Virus record (IMG/VR): IMGVR_UViG_3300018933_000001 | Span: 1 to 64,000 of that record | Length of the DNA stretch: 64,000 bases | Strand: one strand, 5' to 3' | DNA from: a virus | Part shown: positions 39,542 to 46,707 of the stretch, in pieces | How positions within the stretch are numbered: the stretch's first letter is position 1 | How the letters are laid out: every line of letters begins with the position of its first letter | The notes under the pieces: generated by a model | Told to the model about the DNA's origin: nothing | Seen by the model: the letters and a program-made list of their open reading frames with translations, nothing else | The model's database searches: none | Position numbers and translations under genes: made by a program

Positions 39542-39754
39542 ATGAGGAAGATTTTTGTGAATACTTACATTCGTAAATGCAGCCTTGAGTTACTTTTTGT
39601 TTGGTTCTGCGATACTGATTTAGAAGATGAATTAGGTAATCTAAGTAAGCTATTAGAAGATTCGCAAACTATTCAGATTCTAGTTAATTTGGCAAAAGAC
39701 AAGACACTAGACCAAATTCTTAACACGATTGATGAATTGGTAGAAGCTATCTAG
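39542..39754 (+). CDS. Hypothetical protein
   Basis: A 70-residue acidic, helical protein (MRKIFVNTYIRKCSLELLFV, LGNLSKLLEDSQTIQILVNL). It starts 3 bases after the previous stop. No known family. Confidence 0.5.
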   Translation: MRKIFVNTYIRKCSLELLFVWFCDTDLEDELGNLSKLLEDSQTIQILVNLAKDKTLDQILNTIDELVEAI

Positions 39755-39783
39755 TATTTAAATCTGAGAACAACTATCCAGGA

Positions 39784-39858
39784 GTGTCAGTTTTTAACGA
39801 GATAATTACTGATGAATTAGCTCTTAGTTTCTTGTATCGACTAGCAAAGTTAGTTTAA
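39784..39858 (+). CDS. Possible 24-residue peptide
   Basis: A GTG-started frame gives VSVFNEIITDELALSFLYRL followed by AKLV. The AGGAG abuts the GTG with no spacing, so initiation would be poor. It may be a leader peptide or chance. Confidence 0.25.
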   Translation: MSVFNEIITDELALSFLYRLAKLV

Positions 39859-39890
39859 TTATCTCACAAGTTTGTTTTTAGGAGTTCAAA

Positions 39891-40052
39891 ATGATTCAGT
39901 ATGTTGTCAAATTTGGTTCTTACCGTCAAGAGGTATTAACCCGAGGAATGGTTGAGATACTAGCAAATGAACTAATCTCTCAGAATTTTGAAGGTTGTCG
40001 AGATGAAGGTAAAACTGCTCAAGATTTAATTAGTGTAGAGGAGAGAAAATAA
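39891..40052 (+). CDS. Small hypothetical protein
   Basis: A 53-residue protein (MIQYVVKFGSYRQEVLTRGM, AQDLISVEERK) with a good Shine-Dalgarno (TTAGGAGTTCAAA). The H-type pseudoknot follows its stop by 6 bases. No known family. Confidence 0.55.
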   Translation: MIQYVVKFGSYRQEVLTRGMVEILANELISQNFEGCRDEGKTAQDLISVEERK

Positions 40053-40057
40053 TCTAC

Positions 40058-40092
40058 TGCTCATGACTCGTGGGAGCAATAAAAGAACGAGT
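40058..40092 (+). promoter_or_regulatory. H-type RNA pseudoknot upstream of 40119
   Basis: Stem 1 is TGCTC (40058-40062)/GAGCA (40074-40078). Stem 2 is ACTCGT (40066-40071)/ACGAGT (40087-40092). Loop 1 is ATG, loop 3 is the A-rich ATAAAAGA. Lengths suit a classical H-type pseudoknot. It ends 26 bases before a GTG start with AGGAGA, so it may control translation of that gene. Confidence 0.55.
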
Positions 40093-40118
40093 AACAACAA
40101 TTACTTAGGAGAAATCTC

Positions 40119-40544
40119 GTGACTATTAAGAGTGACAAGTCGGATGAACAATACTGGTTTCCTGTAACTAGAGAAGGTATTAACTCCTATCTGGTTAATC
40201 AATCAGTAAAGACTAAACAATACTTTGAGTTATTGCTCTCTGATGATATCATACGTAGTATTTTGAAGAGAACATTTATTAAGTTAGAGAAAAAGCAATT
40301 GTCCAAAACTTTAGAAGAGTATAGCTCTATATTTGAAATGGTATTAGATTTTGAAACAACTTCTAAAAAAAGACAAGAGAATAAGAATTGGTTCAGCAAA
40401 CGTTTCGACAAATACTTGATCATACCCTTTGTTGCAGGGTATTTAAATTCAAGATTAGACATTGATTTAGGTTCTCTGAGAGAAAAGAAACAAGAAGAAT
40501 TTGCCAAAGCATTCTTTTTAGCTTCTGTCTACTTACATCTGTAA
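40119..40544 (+). CDS. Hypothetical protein
   Basis: A 141-residue, charged, helical protein starting at GTG (TAGGAGA 8 bases upstream). The central segment is Lys-rich (KRTFIKLEKKQLSKTLEEYS); the end is FAKAFFLASVYLHL. A pseudoknot precedes it. No known family. Confidence 0.6.
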   Translation: MTIKSDKSDEQYWFPVTREGINSYLVNQSVKTKQYFELLLSDDIIRSILKRTFIKLEKKQLSKTLEEYSSIFEMVLDFETTSKKRQENKNWFSKRFDKYLIIPFVAGYLNSRLDIDLGSLREKKQEEFAKAFFLASVYLHL

Positions 40545-40556
40545 TATTAATTCTAT

Positions 40557-40589
40557 AAGAGGAGGTTACTAAATCTCTTAACTTAGTAA
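40557..40589 (+). promoter_or_regulatory. Possible second pseudoknot overlapping the SD
   Basis: AAGAG (40557-40561)/CTCTT (40575-40579) and TTACTAA (40566-40572)/TTAGTAA (40583-40589) interleave in pseudoknot order. Loop 3 is only AAC for a 5-bp stem, so the stems may instead alternate. The second stem ends inside the Shine-Dalgarno (AAGGAG) of the gene at 40603. Confidence 0.4.
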
Positions 40590-40602
40590 GGAGAAACAAA
40601 TA

Positions 40603-40830
40603 ATGAACTGGCAAACTAAAGAAGTTAGAGATTGGTTAGATGAAACAGGTATTAAAAACTCTGAAAGAGAAGATATAGCTAAGTTACAAGAGTTAGTAGA
40701 ATCCCGTTTATTAGTTCAAGGAAACATTGGTTATACAGACCGAATAAAAAATCTAGCGGTGTTGTTATTTTTAAAGCACGTCCAATGGAGCCAATTGCTT
40801 CATTATGATTATGTAGTTAAAGGAGGATGA
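40603..40830 (+). CDS. Hypothetical protein
   Basis: A 75-residue helical protein (MNWQTKEVRDWLDETGIKNS, ending LLHYDYVVKGG). The structured leader includes its Shine-Dalgarno. Its end carries AGGAGG followed directly by ATGA, a coupled junction with the next frame. No known family. Confidence 0.55.
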   Translation: MNWQTKEVRDWLDETGIKNSEREDIAKLQELVESRLLVQGNIGYTDRIKNLAVLLFLKHVQWSQLLHYDYVVKGG

Positions 40831-40834
40831 AACT

Positions 40835-40859
40835 AGACGAGTGTTCGCTACGCTCGTCT
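40835..40859. repeat. Palindromic element with TTCGCTA loop
   Basis: AGACGAGTG (40835-40843) and CGCTCGTCT (40851-40859) form a 9-bp stem with a 7-base loop TTCGCTA. It is far richer in CG than its surroundings. The core TTCGCTACGC is like the dispersed palindromic repeats of many cyanobacterial genomes, so it may be host-derived (inference). Confidence 0.5.
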
Positions 40860-40895
40860 TCGAGAACTCTCTATCAACAGTACGGGAAAATAATT

Positions 40896-41186
40896 ATGCT
40901 GCAATCACAAACAATTTCTACTACTGAACTACTAGAATTTTTAAAATCTTTAGTAGATGAAAGAGGTTTTGCTACTAAAACTTTTAGAGATTGGGAAGAA
41001 GAATCCTTTGGAGTTACAAGTATCTTCTTAAAGGATAATGAAAAAATAAAGTATTGCTTTAGAGTGTGTACTCTAGGAGAAACAGTTATGGCTTGTGTAA
41101 AGGGGTCTGAAAATGAATTGGTAGTCAACAAAAACACTCTTTGGGTTACTTTTGAAGAGTTTAAAAAATTAGTAGAAGGAAGCTAA
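40896..41186 (+). CDS. Hypothetical protein
   Basis: A 96-residue protein (MLQSQTISTTELLEFLKSLV..., NTLWVTFEEFKKLVEGS). The frame extends upstream to ATG 40827, which overlaps the previous stop; in that case the palindromic repeat would encode an N-terminal extension. I prefer 40896 because the extension has foreign codon use. No known family. Confidence 0.5.
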   Translation: MLQSQTISTTELLEFLKSLVDERGFATKTFRDWEEESFGVTSIFLKDNEKIKYCFRVCTLGETVMACVKGSENELVVNKNTLWVTFEEFKKLVEGS

Positions 41187-41190
41187 GAAA

Positions 41191-41571
41191 ATGCCTGCTT
41201 ATTCTACATCTACTAATGTCCGATACTCTGAAATCCCACAAGAGGTGATTGACTACTTAAGAATGGTTCCTGTTCGAGATTCTAATGTTGCTAGATGGAA
41301 AACGTACAAAGACTTTGGAGGATTGAGGAAAGGAGAACCAATAGTAGTTCCTCAATGTATTTCTGGCGATTATGCGGAAATTAATTTTTCTATTGCTGGT
41401 AACTCTGCTCTGGTTGGAGGACATACTTGGATTAATATCTATCAATCTATTTCAGATGTATGGACAGATGCTTATTGGGATGGTTGGATAGCTAACGGTA
41501 AAGTAGATTCACCTAAAGCTATTCAAGAAGCAGTTAGTAGAATTAAGTCAGAAAGATGGTGGACTAATTAA
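41191..41571 (+). CDS. Hypothetical protein
   Basis: A 126-residue protein, Trp/Gly/Asn-rich in its second half (GNSALVGGHTWINIYQSISD, DAYWDGWIANGK), opening MPAYSTSTNVRYSEIPQEVI. It starts 4 bases after the previous stop. No known family. Confidence 0.55.
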   Translation: MPAYSTSTNVRYSEIPQEVIDYLRMVPVRDSNVARWKTYKDFGGLRKGEPIVVPQCISGDYAEINFSIAGNSALVGGHTWINIYQSISDVWTDAYWDGWIANGKVDSPKAIQEAVSRIKSERWWTN

Positions 41572-41631
41572 GTAGCAGGGAAAACTATGACTCTAAAAAA
41601 GTGGAAAGAGTTAAATAGTGGGGAGGAAACC

Positions 41632-42168
41632 ATGTCAGAAGATTATTATGTCAGTGACTTTGAGACAGTTTCGTTACCTAAAGAGCTTTACGATAAGTTA
41701 AGTAAGATAGCAGAAGAGAGATTTGGTTACACAGGTCGAGGAATAGTTTCTGATTTAATAGGGGGACTTGTTAATGTGGGGTTGGAAGAAGAAAAGATTA
41801 AAAGGAGAAAGAAAATGACTAATTGGGAATATGTTCAAGTAGATATCCCTAAAGGACTTTACGATAGAATTGCAAGATTTGCTGATGTAGAAAGGGTAAT
41901 AGTTCAAGATATGACAGAATGGGTAGAAATAATGGAAGATGAAGAAAGAAGAGTTGAGATAGAAACAAGTAAAGTAAAGTTTCAAATCAGTAAGAAAGGA
42001 GAATGTTATTTTGAAGTAACAGCTCTTAAAGAAGAAGACCAAAATAATGATTTTATAGGTGTGTTTGAAAGTATTTGTACTGAAGAAGCTCTACTAAGAG
42101 TGGCTAAAGACGGTTATGGAATAGAATCAGATGAGATTGAGTTCGTTAAAGGTGCATCTAATGGCTAG
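41632..42168 (+). CDS. Tandem ribbon-helix-helix-like protein with internal start
   Basis: A 178-residue protein with two similar units: FETVSLPKELYDKLSKIAEE (about 8-27) and VQVDIPKGLYDRIARFADVE (about 66-85), each with the V.(L/I)PK.LYD(K/R) pattern of a ribbon-helix-helix-type DNA-binding motif. ATG 41632 has a strong GGGGAGGAAACC upstream. An internal in-frame ATG at 41815 has its own AAAGGAGAAAG, so a shorter product with one unit plus the C-terminal domain is likely. It may be a regulator; no named family. Confidence 0.6.
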   Translation: MSEDYYVSDFETVSLPKELYDKLSKIAEERFGYTGRGIVSDLIGGLVNVGLEEEKIKRRKKMTNWEYVQVDIPKGLYDRIARFADVERVIVQDMTEWVEIMEDEERRVEIETSKVKFQISKKGECYFEVTALKEEDQNNDFIGVFESICTEEALLRVAKDGYGIESDEIEFVKGASNG

Positions 42169-42361
42169 ATTTAAAGTAGGTTATCTTTCACGTCCAGGTA
42201 TGGGCAGTTGGTGGTATGTAGAAGGAGTTACCTATGAAGATGAGCAACATCCTTTTGCTAAACAACAGTTATTTGACGGAGACTTGAGTTTTGAGTCTTT
42301 TCTATGGCAAGCTAAAAGACAATTTAATGTAGAGAATCATGAGATTAAACGTTGTCAATAA
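42161..42361 (+). CDS. Family H paralogue 1, hypothetical
   Basis: A 66-residue protein (MARFKVGYLSRPGMGSWWYV, FESFLWQAKRQFNVENHEIK). It aligns with the gene at 44981 (MTRFKV, LEDSSHE, KEHYQVEESEL). Its start overlaps the previous stop. Function unknown. Confidence 0.55.
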   Translation: MARFKVGYLSRPGMGSWWYVEGVTYEDEQHPFAKQQLFDGDLSFESFLWQAKRQFNVENHEIKRCQ

Positions 42362-42397
42362 AGACAGATAATTAAGCAAATTAGTTCTAAGAAGATA

Positions 42398-42435
42398 CTC
42401 GACATCATTTTCTAGTTTAAAGTGTCTTAAACGAG
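42398..42435 (+). other. Weak tRNA-like minihelix
   Basis: CTCG (42398-42401)/CGAG (42432-42435) stacks on TTTAA (42416-42420)/TTAAA (42427-42431) with a 14-base insertion only on the 5' strand and loop AGTGTC. The topology resembles elements A to D, but stems are short and the T-loop motif is absent. Confidence 0.3.
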
Positions 42436-42461
42436 CAAATAAAGGCATCTGAGAGGACATT

Positions 42462-42749
42462 ATGAGTACAACACCTAGGAAAGTTACCGGAACAGTAGTT
42501 TTAACCATAACTTATGGATTTGTAGGTTATTGGGGAAAAGGTTTTGTAAATTCGACAGCAAGTGCTACCTGGCAGTTTGATTTTAAAGACCAAGATATAA
42601 CTATCATGGTTGCGGGATTAAGAGAAAAACTAAAAAGTAAACTTCATGAGGAACTTACACTGGCAGAGCGACAAAAGTTTGGTGCTAATGCTGAGATGAT
42701 TTTTAAATTCTATAATGTGATATCGGAAGCTCAAATGTTTATACCTTAA
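42462..42749 (+). CDS. Hypothetical protein
   Basis: A 95-residue protein: a beta-rich first half (VTGTVVLTITYGFVGYWGKG) and a helical, charged second half (LREKLKSKLHEELTLAERQK). A GAGAGGACATT sequence precedes the ATG. No known family. Confidence 0.55.
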   Translation: MSTTPRKVTGTVVLTITYGFVGYWGKGFVNSTASATWQFDFKDQDITIMVAGLREKLKSKLHEELTLAERQKFGANAEMIFKFYNVISEAQMFIP

Positions 42750-42765
42750 CAATCGGAAAGATACT

Positions 42766-42846
42766 ATGACAGAAGTAGAGCAAACAAGGTCACATTACTT
42801 ATCGGACTCTTTAGAGAAGCAATTTTCTGACAGTTTTTTACATTAG
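42766..42846 (+). CDS. Possible 26-residue peptide
   Basis: An ATG frame encodes MTEVEQTRSHYLSDSLEKQF plus six residues and fits between two genes. A weak CGGAAAG lies upstream. It may be a real micro-protein. Confidence 0.35.
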   Translation: MTEVEQTRSHYLSDSLEKQFSDSFLH

Positions 42847-42858
42847 GAGAATAATCAA

Positions 42859-43317
42859 ATGAACTCTGAAAAGCCTCAAAAACTAGAGGAAACTGCTATG
42901 AACCAACTAATTCAAAGCAAACAGTATTTTGAGAAATGGGGAGTAAAGACTTTAAATCTGCAACAGTACCTCGAAAATCAAAAGAAACTGCGACAATCTA
43001 TTCAACAATTAAACAGTATACGTCCTCAGTTAGAGAAATATGTGAAAGATTATATCAAAGATAAAGAGTTGTTATCTCAAGTAAAGGTTTCTCGTATTGC
43101 TGAAATGACTTTTGTTCACATTCTTGAATATAAAGGTTATAGCGGTGTTATAGAGGTAGATGTTGAAGAAAATATGCTTTGTGGTAAAGTGATTGATATT
43201 AAAGACGTTATTACTTTTAAAGCTGAAACCGTAGAACAAGCGAAGATAGAGTTTGCTAAATCTGTAGATGATTATCTTGAGTTCTACCAAGAGTTAAAAA
43301 ATGAAGGTGAGTTATGA
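42859..43317 (+). CDS. Hypothetical coiled-coil protein
   Basis: A 152-residue protein: a coiled-coil N-terminal half (LQQYLENQKKLRQSIQQLNS) and a beta-alpha C-terminal half with GYSGVIEVDVEENMLCGKVI. TAGGAGAATAATCAA precedes ATG 42859. Its stop overlaps the next start. No known family. Confidence 0.6.
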   Translation: MNSEKPQKLEETAMNQLIQSKQYFEKWGVKTLNLQQYLENQKKLRQSIQQLNSIRPQLEKYVKDYIKDKELLSQVKVSRIAEMTFVHILEYKGYSGVIEVDVEENMLCGKVIDIKDVITFKAETVEQAKIEFAKSVDDYLEFYQELKNEGEL

Positions 43318-43808
43318 AATTTGAAAAACTGATTAGATGGAAACGAAACTCTTCAGGAAATCTATTCTTAGAAGTTTTGCAGTTATTACCTGACTCGGAT
43401 AAAGCTAGTTGGGTAAATTACACTCAAGCAACTCATAAGCAACCTGATTATCAAATGCCCGGTGTGACTATGAGTAAAGGGTTTGCTACTGCTCAGAAGT
43501 ACCTTAAATTAGGTTATAAGTACATTAGTTATCAAAAAGAGTTTACTATGTCTTACATTGAATTACTCACTGAGTTTGTAGAAGGAACAGTTACAGTAGA
43601 CCAGTTCCAAGAATCATTTCTAAATAAGTTCAAGCAAGAAGAATCTTTTGTATCTGATGAAGAGTTTAAGATATTAGATACATTCTTTGGAGATGTAGAT
43701 TCTTACTGTGATGAAGATACCGAATTGTTTAACCCTGATTTCGATTTAACAGAAGAAGAACTAAGACAATCTGCTCAAGAAACACTTACTTTACTAAAAG
43801 CACTCTAA
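43314..43808 (+). CDS. Hypothetical protein
   Basis: A 164-residue protein with a basic first half (KLIRWKRNSSGNLFLEVLQL, KGFATAQKYLKLGYKYISYQ) and an acidic second half. No known family. It is coupled to the preceding gene by a four-base overlap. Confidence 0.55.
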   Translation: MKFEKLIRWKRNSSGNLFLEVLQLLPDSDKASWVNYTQATHKQPDYQMPGVTMSKGFATAQKYLKLGYKYISYQKEFTMSYIELLTEFVEGTVTVDQFQESFLNKFKQEESFVSDEEFKILDTFFGDVDSYCDEDTELFNPDFDLTEEELRQSAQETLTLLKAL

Positions 43809-43810
43809 CT

Positions 43811-44368
43811 ATGACAACTCTACTAAACTTATTCAAAAATGTTCAATCTACTGAAGATGCTGGCCTTAAGCATACTTTAGAGGTAATGTTTGCTAAATCT
43901 GCTGCTCAAATACCTGAAGATAGTAATTACTACTATGAAAATCAAGATAAAGTAGTTCTTCAAGGTTCTGCTATTAAGTCACTTGAGCCTCTGAGATACT
44001 TAACTAATGTGAAGATTTTAGTATTAGAAGACAACAGTATTAGTGATATATCTCCTCTCTTTGACTTACCTAATCTACAACATCTCAACTTAATAGGTAA
44101 TGAGATTAGTTCAGTAGATGGGATTGCTAAGCTACAGTCATTAGAAGAGTTGTATTTAGGACTTAATTTAATTAAAGATATTACTCCTCTTAGTACCTTA
44201 ACTAATTTAAGAATGTTAGGACTTAGAGGTAACGTGAGGATATCTGATATAAGTTCCTTAACTAAGCTAACTAATTTAGTAGAAGTAAACTTATCTGGTA
44301 CTTCTGTTAGTCAGGAAGATGCGAATACTTTATTTGGTGCATTACCTGGATGTAAGGTCATAATTTAA
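43811..44368 (+). CDS. Leucine-rich repeat protein (internalin-like)
   Basis: A 185-residue protein with four to five 22-residue LRR units from about residue 58: LRYLTNVKILVLEDNSISDI, LPNLQHLNLIGNEISSV, LQSLEELYLGLNLIKDI, LTNLRMLGLRGNVRISDI. There is no signal peptide, so it is probably cytoplasmic and binds a protein partner. LRR proteins are uncommon in phages and suggest host-derived interaction machinery. The partner is unknown. Confidence 0.85.
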   Translation: MTTLLNLFKNVQSTEDAGLKHTLEVMFAKSAAQIPEDSNYYYENQDKVVLQGSAIKSLEPLRYLTNVKILVLEDNSISDISPLFDLPNLQHLNLIGNEISSVDGIAKLQSLEELYLGLNLIKDITPLSTLTNLRMLGLRGNVRISDISSLTKLTNLVEVNLSGTSVSQEDANTLFGALPGCKVII

Positions 44369-44376
44369 TTGTTTTT

Positions 44377-44402
44377 ACTAGGGAGGAGACTAACCTAGTT
44401 TT
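44377..44402 (+). terminator. Short hairpin with T-run
   Basis: ACTAGG (44377-44382) pairs with CCTAGT (44394-44399), followed by TTT and then G. The loop contains GGAGGAG. It could be a weak terminator or one of the AGGAGG-bearing intercistronic hairpins. Confidence 0.4.
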
Positions 44403-44434
44403 GCTTAACCCATTAGTAAATTAAGGAGTTCATC

Positions 44435-44698
44435 ATGAAACCTAAGTATTCAGCAAGTATTGGTCTTTCTGGAAGCACGTTTGTAGATATCTACTTTGCT
44501 CAACCACTGTCTCCTGAGACTACTAAGTTAATTAAGGAGTTAGAGAGGTTTAATGGTATCAAAATAAAGAATCAACCTAGTGCTATTGGTTTTTGGATTA
44601 CTTTTCCACCTATTTGGGATAAAGATGAAATAGTACAAGAAGTTGTGAATATTCTAGTCTTAGAAGGTTTTGATAGAACTAGCATTTTAGTCAAGTAA
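44435..44698 (+). CDS. Hypothetical protein
   Basis: An 87-residue protein (MKPKYSASIGLSGSTFVDIY, IGFWITFPPIWDKDEIVQEV) with a beta-alpha plan. TAAGGAGTTCATC precedes the ATG. No known family. Confidence 0.55.
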   Translation: MKPKYSASIGLSGSTFVDIYFAQPLSPETTKLIKELERFNGIKIKNQPSAIGFWITFPPIWDKDEIVQEVVNILVLEGFDRTSILVK

Positions 44699-44745
44699 TA
44701 AGTCGAATAGTAGAAGGTAACTAACTACTATAAGTTAGGAGAAAA

Positions 44746-44988
44746 ATGACTGAACAAAAAGATTTAGAAAAGGTTATGACTTCTTGGAGAGATACACATG
44801 AAAATATTTTCCTTCAAGCTCATATCAATCATGTAATTAGAGTTTTTGGCATATGTCCAAATATTCCATCTGATAAAGTTCAATTAGTAATAGAAAGAGC
44901 TAAGAAACATTATGAGAGATTTCCTGACCAAATAGATATCCTAGAACAAGAGATTGCCAAGTTAGTAGGAACTAATCACTATGACTAG
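44746..44988 (+). CDS. Hypothetical helical protein
   Basis: An 80-residue helical protein (MTEQKDLEKVMTSWRDTHEN, DKVQLVIERAKKHYERFPDQ). TTAGGAGAAAA precedes it. It overlaps the next gene by 8 bases. No known family. Confidence 0.55.
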   Translation: MTEQKDLEKVMTSWRDTHENIFLQAHINHVIRVFGICPNIPSDKVQLVIERAKKHYERFPDQIDILEQEIAKLVGTNHYD

Positions 44989-45190
44989 ATTCAAAGTAAC
45001 AACATATCCTTGGAATCCAGATGGTTTAAGAGATTGTTCTGAGTTTGATAGTTACCTAGTAGAAGCTATCAGTCTGGAAGATTCTAGTCACGAGTGCTTA
45101 GGAAAATATAATGGATGTGGAAAGATTGAACTACTCAGAAGATTGAAGGAACATTATCAAGTAGAAGAATCTGAATTGTTTTTTACTTAG
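44981..45190 (+). CDS. Family H paralogue 2, hypothetical
   Basis: A 69-residue protein (MTRFKVTTYPWNPDGLRDCS, LLRRLKEHYQVEESELFFT). It is the counterpart of the gene at 42161, sharing the RFKV strand, the (Y/L)VE..(Y/L)ED.(Q/S)H block and the final helix. A strong terminator follows. Function unknown. Confidence 0.55.
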   Translation: MTRFKVTTYPWNPDGLRDCSEFDSYLVEAISLEDSSHECLGKYNGCGKIELLRRLKEHYQVEESELFFT

Positions 45191-45216
45191 TTAGTAGTTA
45201 GTTACGAAATTAATAG

Positions 45217-45252
45217 ACCTCTGCTCTTTATTGGGTAGAGGTTGTTTTTTAT
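45217..45252 (+). terminator. Strong intrinsic terminator
   Basis: ACCTCTGCTC (45217-45226) pairs with GGGTAGAGGT (45233-45242) as a 10-bp stem with two wobble pairs and a TTTATT loop, followed by TGTTTTTTAT. Confidence 0.75.
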
Positions 45253-45271
45253 ATTAGTAGGAAAAAATACT

Positions 45272-45625
45272 ATGGGCGGTCAAACTAAAGTAGATTGTAA
45301 TAGTTTAGTAGTAAATACGGAATTAGGTACGCAGTTTATTATTAAAGTCACAGAGTTTTATGCAAGTAATAGTGAAGGTACTTTTTATATAGATAGTTGT
45401 TATAAAGAAACCGAAGACGCAAACTTTAATGGATTTATGGAGTATCTAAAAGTAGATGTATTCACTGAAGAGTGGAAGAGTAGAAAGAGGTTTGCTTTAG
45501 AATATAGAACTCCAGACTTTGGAAAACGAATATACACGTTTAGCTGGACATCTAGAGCAAACAGTCAACGTAGAGTAGAAAAGATAGATTTTATTCCACT
45601 ATCTCTCTACCCTTGTACCATTTAA
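45272..45625 (+). CDS. Hypothetical protein
   Basis: A 117-residue, beta-rich protein (MGGQTKVDCNSLVVNTELGT, GTFYIDSCYKETEDANFNGF). I start at ATG 45272 (TAGGAAAAAATAC upstream), because an earlier ATG at 45242 lies in the terminator T-tract. No known family. Confidence 0.55.
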   Translation: MGGQTKVDCNSLVVNTELGTQFIIKVTEFYASNSEGTFYIDSCYKETEDANFNGFMEYLKVDVFTEEWKSRKRFALEYRTPDFGKRIYTFSWTSRANSQRRVEKIDFIPLSLYPCTI

Positions 45626-45649
45626 CGTCAGTTCTTCAGGAGTAAATAA

Positions 45650-46243
45650 ATGCTTAAAGTAGTTAAAACTAAGATTACTCAAGAGGAATTTATCAAAGAA
45701 GTAGAAGCACTATTTCCTAGTAAGTTTACTGAAGAAGGTTTAAGAGTTTTATTTGATAAGATTGATGATTGTGGAGAAGGTGAATATGAGTTATCTAAAA
45801 TTGGGGACGATTTTGAGGAGTGGACATTTAAGAGATATCAAGACTATATAGTTGAGAGATATGGAAAAGTAGGAGATGTGTATGATGAACCAATGGGTAA
45901 GAAAGAGTTAGAAAGTTTCTTAAATGAGGAAGTTCATGAAGACGATTGGAGTGATTCAGTAGTGGATTTTACAGATTCTACTATTATATTTTCTACTTAC
46001 TACACTTCTCAGCTAGCTTATGAACTCAAGAAGATGTATGAAAGGATGAGGACTCTATCTATTGAAAAGTTTTGTGAGGAATTTGATTGTACTCAGGATA
46101 CTATTGAAGAGGTATTTAATAGATATAGAGATGGAGGAGCTTTAGATTTTAGTCTTATCAATAATAAGGAGATTCAAATCGTTCATCTAACTTACAGAGG
46201 TAAGACAGATACAGAGATAACTTTTGAACAATTTGAGGTCTAA
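45650..46243 (+). CDS. Hypothetical acidic protein
   Basis: A 197-residue acidic protein with several Glu-rich helices (KITQEEFIKEVEALFPSKFT, MYERMRTLSIEKFCEEFDCT). The second is HTH-like in spacing, but this is not certain. CAGGAGTAAATA precedes the ATG. No known family. Confidence 0.55.
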   Translation: MLKVVKTKITQEEFIKEVEALFPSKFTEEGLRVLFDKIDDCGEGEYELSKIGDDFEEWTFKRYQDYIVERYGKVGDVYDEPMGKKELESFLNEEVHEDDWSDSVVDFTDSTIIFSTYYTSQLAYELKKMYERMRTLSIEKFCEEFDCTQDTIEEVFNRYRDGGALDFSLINNKEIQIVHLTYRGKTDTEITFEQFEV

Positions 46244-46245
46244 CA

Positions 46246-46704
46246 ATGAATCAAGACATTCTATACGTTACTTTTATCTTAGGAATTAAGAGACACGTTT
46301 TCTTATTACCTCTGAAGTCTATTAAGAAGCTAGAAGCAGCAGGGTTAGAAGTAGGTAGAATTTATAAGTTAAATGTTTCTTCTCCTACTTTTTTAGTGTT
46401 CTATAGGTATGTCAGAGAGATTTACGGGTTTTTAGAAAGCACTTTCATTGTAGTTACTGAGAAAGCTTTAAACCCTAATAAAGCGACTATAACTCAGATT
46501 AAAGAGGATGTTATTAGCAGCCATTTATTAACTGTTGAGGAAGATTCGTTAGTAGAAAAGATTGTATTTTTTCCAGATATTTGTGAACTAGAAAATGAAG
46601 AGGAAGATGCTGAGTATCAAGAAGAATTGAAAAGAGCAGAGATGATAGATTCTCTTGTCACCACTTTACCTGAAGAATATAGAGATACAGATATTAAGGA
46701 GTGA
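46246..46704 (+). CDS. Hypothetical protein
   Basis: A 152-residue protein: a beta-rich N-terminus (ILYVTFILGIKRHVFLLPLK) and an acidic helical C-terminus (CELENEEEDAEYQEELKRAE). It starts 2 bases after the previous stop. No known family. Confidence 0.55.
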   Translation: MNQDILYVTFILGIKRHVFLLPLKSIKKLEAAGLEVGRIYKLNVSSPTFLVFYRYVREIYGFLESTFIVVTEKALNPNKATITQIKEDVISSHLLTVEEDSLVEKIVFFPDICELENEEEDAEYQEELKRAEMIDSLVTTLPEEYRDTDIKE

Positions 46705-46707
46705 GAC

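Noticed and set aside
40058-40092. preQ1-I riboswitch
   Set aside because: The pseudoknot order and A-rich tail are similar, but the conserved aptamer bases do not match and stem 2 is too long.
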